Positions 43,808 to 47,155 of a stretch of DNA of 47,155 bases are shown here, piece after piece (the stretch's first letter is position 1; each line of letters starts with the position of its first letter). Below the pieces are notes generated by a model. It worked only from the letters and a program-made list of their open reading frames with translations, did no database searches and was not told the DNA's origin. This DNA is from Acidimicrobiia bacterium (GTDB taxonomy: Bacteria; Actinomycetota; Acidimicrobiia; Acidimicrobiales; Bin134): positions 1 through 47,155 of the forward strand of contig JAJEGM010000043.1 in the NCBI GenBank assembly GCA_022819825.1, read 5' to 3'. Position numbers and translations under genes: made by a program.

Positions 43808-45296
43808 CGAGGTCTCCAACCTCCTTCAGCGCTGTGTCGATTGTTGATTGTACCCCTCGTTCGCGTAGAGATCGGAGAGCCTGGGCAAAGGCATCTGAGA
43901 AGCGCTGCGACCTCGGCAGATCGTCCCCGAACACTTCGGGGAAGTCGAGGAAGGCCGCGGGGTTGTGCTGGGCTCGGCGGGCGTGGTTCACGGCGAGGTC
44001 GAGCATGGGATCGGGGGCCAAGCGTTCCGACGGCCCCGCTAGGTACTCGCACCAGCCGGCCAGGGCCAATGTGCTGAGACTGATGGGTCCGCCTGCTTCC
44101 AGCTGGGCTCTAATTGTCGGCAGCAGGAACTTGGGGAACTTCGCCGATCCGTCCAGGCAGAGACGGCTGATTTGGTCTCCGATGCTGGTGTTGGAGAACC
44201 GGGCGACGATCGACGCCATGTATTGGTCGAGATCAATACCTGCAATGGGCGGCAAGACGGGGCGAGCCTCACGGGCCAGGAAGTTCAACGTGAAGTCGTG
44301 AAACTCGGGACGGGTCAGGGCCGCGCCGATGGTTTCGATGCCCTTGAGAGCGGCCAGATAGGCCAGACAGGAGTGGCCTGCATTGAGCAGGCGGAGCTTC
44401 ATGAGCTCGTAGGGCTTGGCATCGGTCGTGGTCAGCACGTCCAGCTGCTCGAGAGGGGGGCGACCGGCGGCAAAGCTGTCTTCGATCACCCACTGCCGGA
44501 AGGGTTCGGCGACAACGGGCCAGTTGTCTTTGATGCCCTTATGCTCAGCCAGCCAGGCCCTGTCGGAGTTGGTGGTTGCTGGTGTTATGCGGTCGACCAT
44601 GCTGTTGGGAAAGGCCACCGAATTGGCAATCCAGTTGGCGAAGCCGTTGCTTAGCAGGTTGGCTTCACCGAGAGTGGCGGTGCGGGTCACCGAGCCGTTG
44701 CTGAGAATGTTGTCGCAGCTGATCACGGTGAGCCCGGAGTGGCCGTTCAGGTACCGCTGTTGGAGCCCGGCAGCGAGGATGCCGAAGGCCGATGTCGGTC
44801 CTGCGGTCGGCAATGTGGAGAGGTAGTCGCCGGTGATGTCGTCCACTGGATAGCCGCCTTCCGTGATGGTGAGCGACACGATCTGAGTGGCCGGATCGGC
44901 GATGGACGCGACCAGTCGGTCGGCGCGAGGGGAGGCGTGAATGAAGTCGACGATGCTGCCGATGACCTCTACCTCGGTGGAATGGGGCCCCCGGGTGATG
45001 AGGGTATAGAGGTGGTCCTGCGGCTTGAGAGCATCGGCCATCGCCTGATCGCTGGGAAGTACACCGGCCCCAGTGATCGACCAGTCGCGGTGGCCCGACT
45101 GGCACAGCTCGTGGATATAGGTGGCCAGATGCGAGCGGTGGAAACCGCCGACGCCTATATGAACGATGCTGCGCTGGAGACGGCTTCGGTCGTAGGTGGG
45201 CACGGCGACAGACGCCCCCAGGCGGTGGAGAGACCGGCTCTGGAGCAGAGTGTCTGGCGGTTCGGCTGGCACGGCCAGATACCCTACTACCAACAT
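43788..45296 (-). CDS. Mannitol dehydrogenase family oxidoreductase
   Basis: 502 residues from ATG at 45296 (MLVVGYLAVPAEPP); GTG at 45272 is also possible. The N-terminal NAD domain has SIVHIGVGGFHRSHLA, then ITEGGYPVDDITGDY, ISCDNILSNG, and the C-terminal domain KLRLLNAGHSCLAYLA with the catalytic Lys region. It oxidises a polyol (mannitol, arabitol, sorbitol) or a uronate to a keto sugar with NAD. It is divergent from a sugar-binding lipoprotein and in operon with DeoR and the phosphatase. Confidence 0.9.
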   Translation of the reverse strand: MLVVGYLAVPAEPPDTLLQSRSLHRLGASVAVPTYDRSRLQRSIVHIGVGGFHRSHLATYIHELCQSGHRDWSITGAGVLPSDQAMADALKPQDHLYTLITRGPHSTEVEVIGSIVDFIHASPRADRLVASIADPATQIVSLTITEGGYPVDDITGDYLSTLPTAGPTSAFGILAAGLQQRYLNGHSGLTVISCDNILSNGSVTRTATLGEANLLSNGFANWIANSVAFPNSMVDRITPATTNSDRAWLAEHKGIKDNWPVVAEPFRQWVIEDSFAAGRPPLEQLDVLTTTDAKPYELMKLRLLNAGHSCLAYLAALKGIETIGAALTRPEFHDFTLNFLAREARPVLPPIAGIDLDQYMASIVARFSNTSIGDQISRLCLDGSAKFPKFLLPTIRAQLEAGGPISLSTLALAGWCEYLAGPSERLAPDPMLDLAVNHARRAQHNPAAFLDFPEVFGDDLPRSQRFSDAFAQALRSLRERGVQSTIDTALKEVGDLGDRPVD

Positions 45297-45325
45297 AGAC
45301 ACAGATAAAGTGGCGGCAATTTGGA

Positions 45326-45377
45326 ATAAAACCCACATAAAACCAATCACAAGGCTTGCAATCCCAAATAAACCCAA
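45326..45377. promoter_or_regulatory. Three helically spaced repeats in the divergent sugar-alcohol promoter
   Basis: ATAAAACCCA (45326), ATAAAACCAA (45337) and ATAAACCCAA (45368) are direct repeats whose starts are 11 and 31 bases apart, near one and three helix turns. The gap between the divergent oxidoreductase and binding-protein genes is AT-rich compared with the flanks. They are candidate sites for the DeoR regulator; this is inference. Confidence 0.45.
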
Positions 45378-45446
45378 CTAGGTTCGGACAAATTACCGTC
45401 AGGGAGGAAGTCTCCCACCGGTTCCGACCCAAGGGGGGAAACGCCA

Positions 45447-46892
45447 ATGACAAGAACCAGCCGCAAGGGGTGGAGCATTAGGCTCCTGCTTCTCAGTCTG
45501 CTCGCGTCGTTCGCTCTCGTGGCCGCTGCGTGCGGCAACGATGATGACAGCGACACGTCGAGCGATGCACCGGCCACTGCCGCCGCCACCGCAGCCGCCA
45601 CAGCTGCGGCCACTGAAGCGCCGGCAGCTCCGGTCGAGAGCCGATCGATCAACGTTGCCATCGTGGGCAACCCGCAGATGGAAGACATCGCCAGCCTCAC
45701 TCCGAGTCTGTTCACCGCTGAGACCGGTATCGAAGTGAACTACACGTTCTTGGAAGAGCAGACCCTGCGCGAGATCGTCACCCGCGACGTGGGCGCCGGA
45801 GGCGAGCAGTTCGACGTCGTCATGATCGGCATGTTCGAGGCGCCCCAGTTCGGTGCCAATGGTTGGCTCTACGATCTCAACGATTTTGCCGCTGACACGC
45901 CCGAGTGGAACGGCGACGACATCATTCCCGCGGTGCGGGGCGGCCTTTCCTATGAGGGAGGCCTCTATGCGGCGCCCTTCTATGCGGAGTCGTCCTTTGT
46001 CATGTACCGACAAGACGTCATCGACGCCGCGGGTTTGACGATGCCGGCTGCCCCCACTTGGGATGAATTGGCCGATATCGCCCGCACCATCGATTCCGAT
46101 GAGATGGCCGGCATCTGCCTGCGAGGCAAGCCTGGTTGGGGTGACCTCGGTGCTGCCTTCACCACGGTTCTCAACACGTTCGGGGGCACTTGGTGGCTGG
46201 CCAACGCCGACGGCTCGATCGGAGCAGCCCAGGTTGATCAGCCTGAGTTCCGCGAGGCTCTCGAGTTCTATGTCGCGCTCATCAACGACGCTGGCCAGGA
46301 CGACGCAGCCAACGCCAGCTTCAATGAGTGCTTGAGCCTCTACCAGAATGGCCAGGTGGCCATGTGGTACGACGCCACAGTCGCAGCCGGCATTCTTGAA
46401 GCCGACGACAGCCCGGTCCAGGGCCTCAACGGCTTCGCCCTCGCTCCGACGAAGGTGACCGATGCCTCTGGTTGGCTGTGGGCCTGGGCATTGGCAATTC
46501 CGCAGAACTCCTCCGATCCCGACACCGCGTGGGAGTACGTGAGTTGGGCCACCAGCGAGGAGTACATCAATGCTGCGGGCGAGTCGCTGCCTGGTGGCTG
46601 GGCCGCGGTCCCGCCTGGAACGCGCGAGTCAACCTACGCCAACCCCAACTATCAGGCCGCGGCGCAAGCCTTTGCCCAGAAGACGCTTGACGCCATGCTG
46701 GCCGCACCCATCGACAACCCGGGCACCACGCCCCGTCCGGGATTGCCAGGCGTGCAGTATGTCGGTGTGCCTGAGTTCCAAGACGTCGGTACCCGCTGCA
46801 CCGAGCAGTTCTCGGCTGCTATTGCCGGGTCGATCAGCGTTGATTCTGCTCTCAGTGCCTGTCAGGACATTGCGTCCGAAGTGAGCAATTAG
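45447..46892 (+). CDS. Sugar/polyol ABC importer binding lipoprotein (MalE type)
   Basis: 481 residues. Lipobox LVAAAC (Cys29), an Ala/Thr linker with three TAAA units, then a family 1 solute-binding fold: INVAIVGNPQMEDIA, VTRDVGAGGEQFDVVMIGMF, LPGGWAAVPPGTR. AAGGGGGGAAA precedes the ATG. Divergent placement next to a polyol dehydrogenase and DeoR regulator suggests mannitol/sorbitol-type ligands. The permease genes expected next are cut off by an IS. Confidence 0.9.
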   Translation: MTRTSRKGWSIRLLLLSLLASFALVAAACGNDDDSDTSSDAPATAAATAAATAAATEAPAAPVESRSINVAIVGNPQMEDIASLTPSLFTAETGIEVNYTFLEEQTLREIVTRDVGAGGEQFDVVMIGMFEAPQFGANGWLYDLNDFAADTPEWNGDDIIPAVRGGLSYEGGLYAAPFYAESSFVMYRQDVIDAAGLTMPAAPTWDELADIARTIDSDEMAGICLRGKPGWGDLGAAFTTVLNTFGGTWWLANADGSIGAAQVDQPEFREALEFYVALINDAGQDDAANASFNECLSLYQNGQVAMWYDATVAAGILEADDSPVQGLNGFALAPTKVTDASGWLWAWALAIPQNSSDPDTAWEYVSWATSEEYINAAGESLPGGWAAVPPGTRESTYANPNYQAAAQAFAQKTLDAMLAAPIDNPGTTPRPGLPGVQYVGVPEFQDVGTRCTEQFSAAIAGSISVDSALSACQDIASEVSN

Positions 46893-47005
46893 GAGCACTT
46901 CGCCCTAGAAGCAGAACACTGACCAAGAGAGCGCATGTTCTCTGATGAAAATGCGTTGACTTGGCCTAACTTGAACAAAATTTGAGGAACGGACTAGGGG
47001 GAGCC

Positions 47006-47071
47006 GTGTCGCAACAAACCGGCTCTTCGCGTCGAAGCTGGGACCAGGGTGATTTGGGGGTCCACCACTGA
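47006..47071 (+). pseudogene. Start of the next importer gene, interrupted by the IS
   Basis: GGGGGAG lies 5 nt upstream of a GTG at 47006 that reads M-S-Q-Q-T, and then the IS end begins at 47021. The frame runs on in the IS to TGA at 47071. Position after a MalE-type binding protein suggests a MalF-type permease, but only five native codons are visible. Identity is inference. Confidence 0.45.
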
Positions 47072-47075
47072 GGGT

Positions 47076-47130
47076 GGGGGCCTCGCCGATTCTTGTGACT
47101 GACACATAGTCCAAGAGACGGGAGGCCCCC
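47076..47130 (+). promoter_or_regulatory. Stem that can cover the transposase ribosome site
   Basis: GGGGGCCTC (47076-47084) and GAGGCCCCC (47122-47130) are exact reverse complements; the second contains the Shine-Dalgarno-like GGGAGG before the transposase GTG. Long transcripts entering from outside would fold and hide the site. A second small stem, CCACC/GGTGG, lies at 47062-47077. Confidence 0.55.
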
Positions 47131-47131
47131 G

Positions 47132-47155
47132 GTGGTTGAAGGTAGTGCAGCGGCG
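47132..47155 (+). CDS. ISL3-family transposase, first codons
   Basis: GTG at 47132 begins V-V-E-G-S-A-A-A and runs off the window, with GGGAGG 6 nt upstream. Called only because of its place in the IS. Confidence 0.4.

Larger units (their letters stand above)
47021..47155 (+). mobile_element. Left end of an ISL3-family insertion sequence
   Basis: GGCTCTTCGCGTCGAAGCTGG starts an inverted repeat of the end at position 139. The transposase start lies about 110 bases inside. Flank before the element is aacaaacc (47013-47020). It has the same orientation as the copy at the window's start. The element continues beyond the window. Confidence 0.7.

Overview
The window comes from a high-GC bacterium, most likely an actinobacterium close to Acidimicrobiia. 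The reasons are FadE28/FadE29-like acyl-CoA dehydrogenase pairs, DUF35 plus lipid-transfer-protein thiolases, several P450s, many lipoproteins with an AAC/GAC lipobox, and frequent -10 boxes of the form TANNNT lying 6-7 nt before a start codon (leaderless-type promoters). The taxonomic call is inference; no rRNA or tRNA gene was found.

Layout. Positions 1-139 are the right end of an ISL3-family insertion sequence that has cut the 3' end off a secreted fibronectin type III (FN3) gene (87-2072, minus). Next come a FadE28/FadE29-like dehydrogenase pair (minus), coaE (plus) and a third acyl-CoA dehydrogenase (minus). Positions 6440-9190 are a small defence-type island: an AbiEi/AbiEii toxin-antitoxin pair with inverted-repeat operators, then a decayed DUF4143 ATPase. 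A second, larger FN3 protein (9529-14040, minus) ends in an AT-rich C-terminal module unlike anything else here. Behind it lie a remnant of the dehydrogenase tail and a MacB-like export system (permease, ATPase, lipoprotein adaptor) joined to an amidohydrolase and an enoyl-CoA hydratase. Then follow gcvP and a lipocalin-like protein.

The central third (24 to 41.3 kb) is acyl-CoA and sterol/terpenoid-like catabolism. Two parallel modules each carry an SDR, a DUF35 protein, a thiolase-fold enzyme and a P450 (24042-27779 and 37761-41293). Between them are a ribose-type ABC importer, an M16 metallopeptidase lipoprotein and an acyl-CoA synthetase/SnoaL-like/SDR operon. The last part (41.4-47.1 kb) is a phosphotransferase and a sugar-alcohol locus: mannitol-dehydrogenase-type oxidoreductase, DeoR regulator and inositol-phosphatase-like protein, divergent from a sugar-binding lipoprotein. 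A second ISL3 copy (47021 to the end) has landed in codon 5-6 of the gene after the binding protein, probably a transporter permease.

The most unusual feature is the pair of FN3 surface-protein genes. Each has an upstream ATG followed at once by a poly-C tract (10 C and 16 C). In both, the tract is one base too long for that ATG to be in frame with the signal peptide; removing one C makes a continuous frame. Each ATG sits 6 nt after a -10 box. This looks like an on/off phase-variation switch, both copies currently off, on proteins whose C-termini differ: one is truncated by an IS, the other carries an AT-rich, possibly acquired module with a long hydrophobic stretch.
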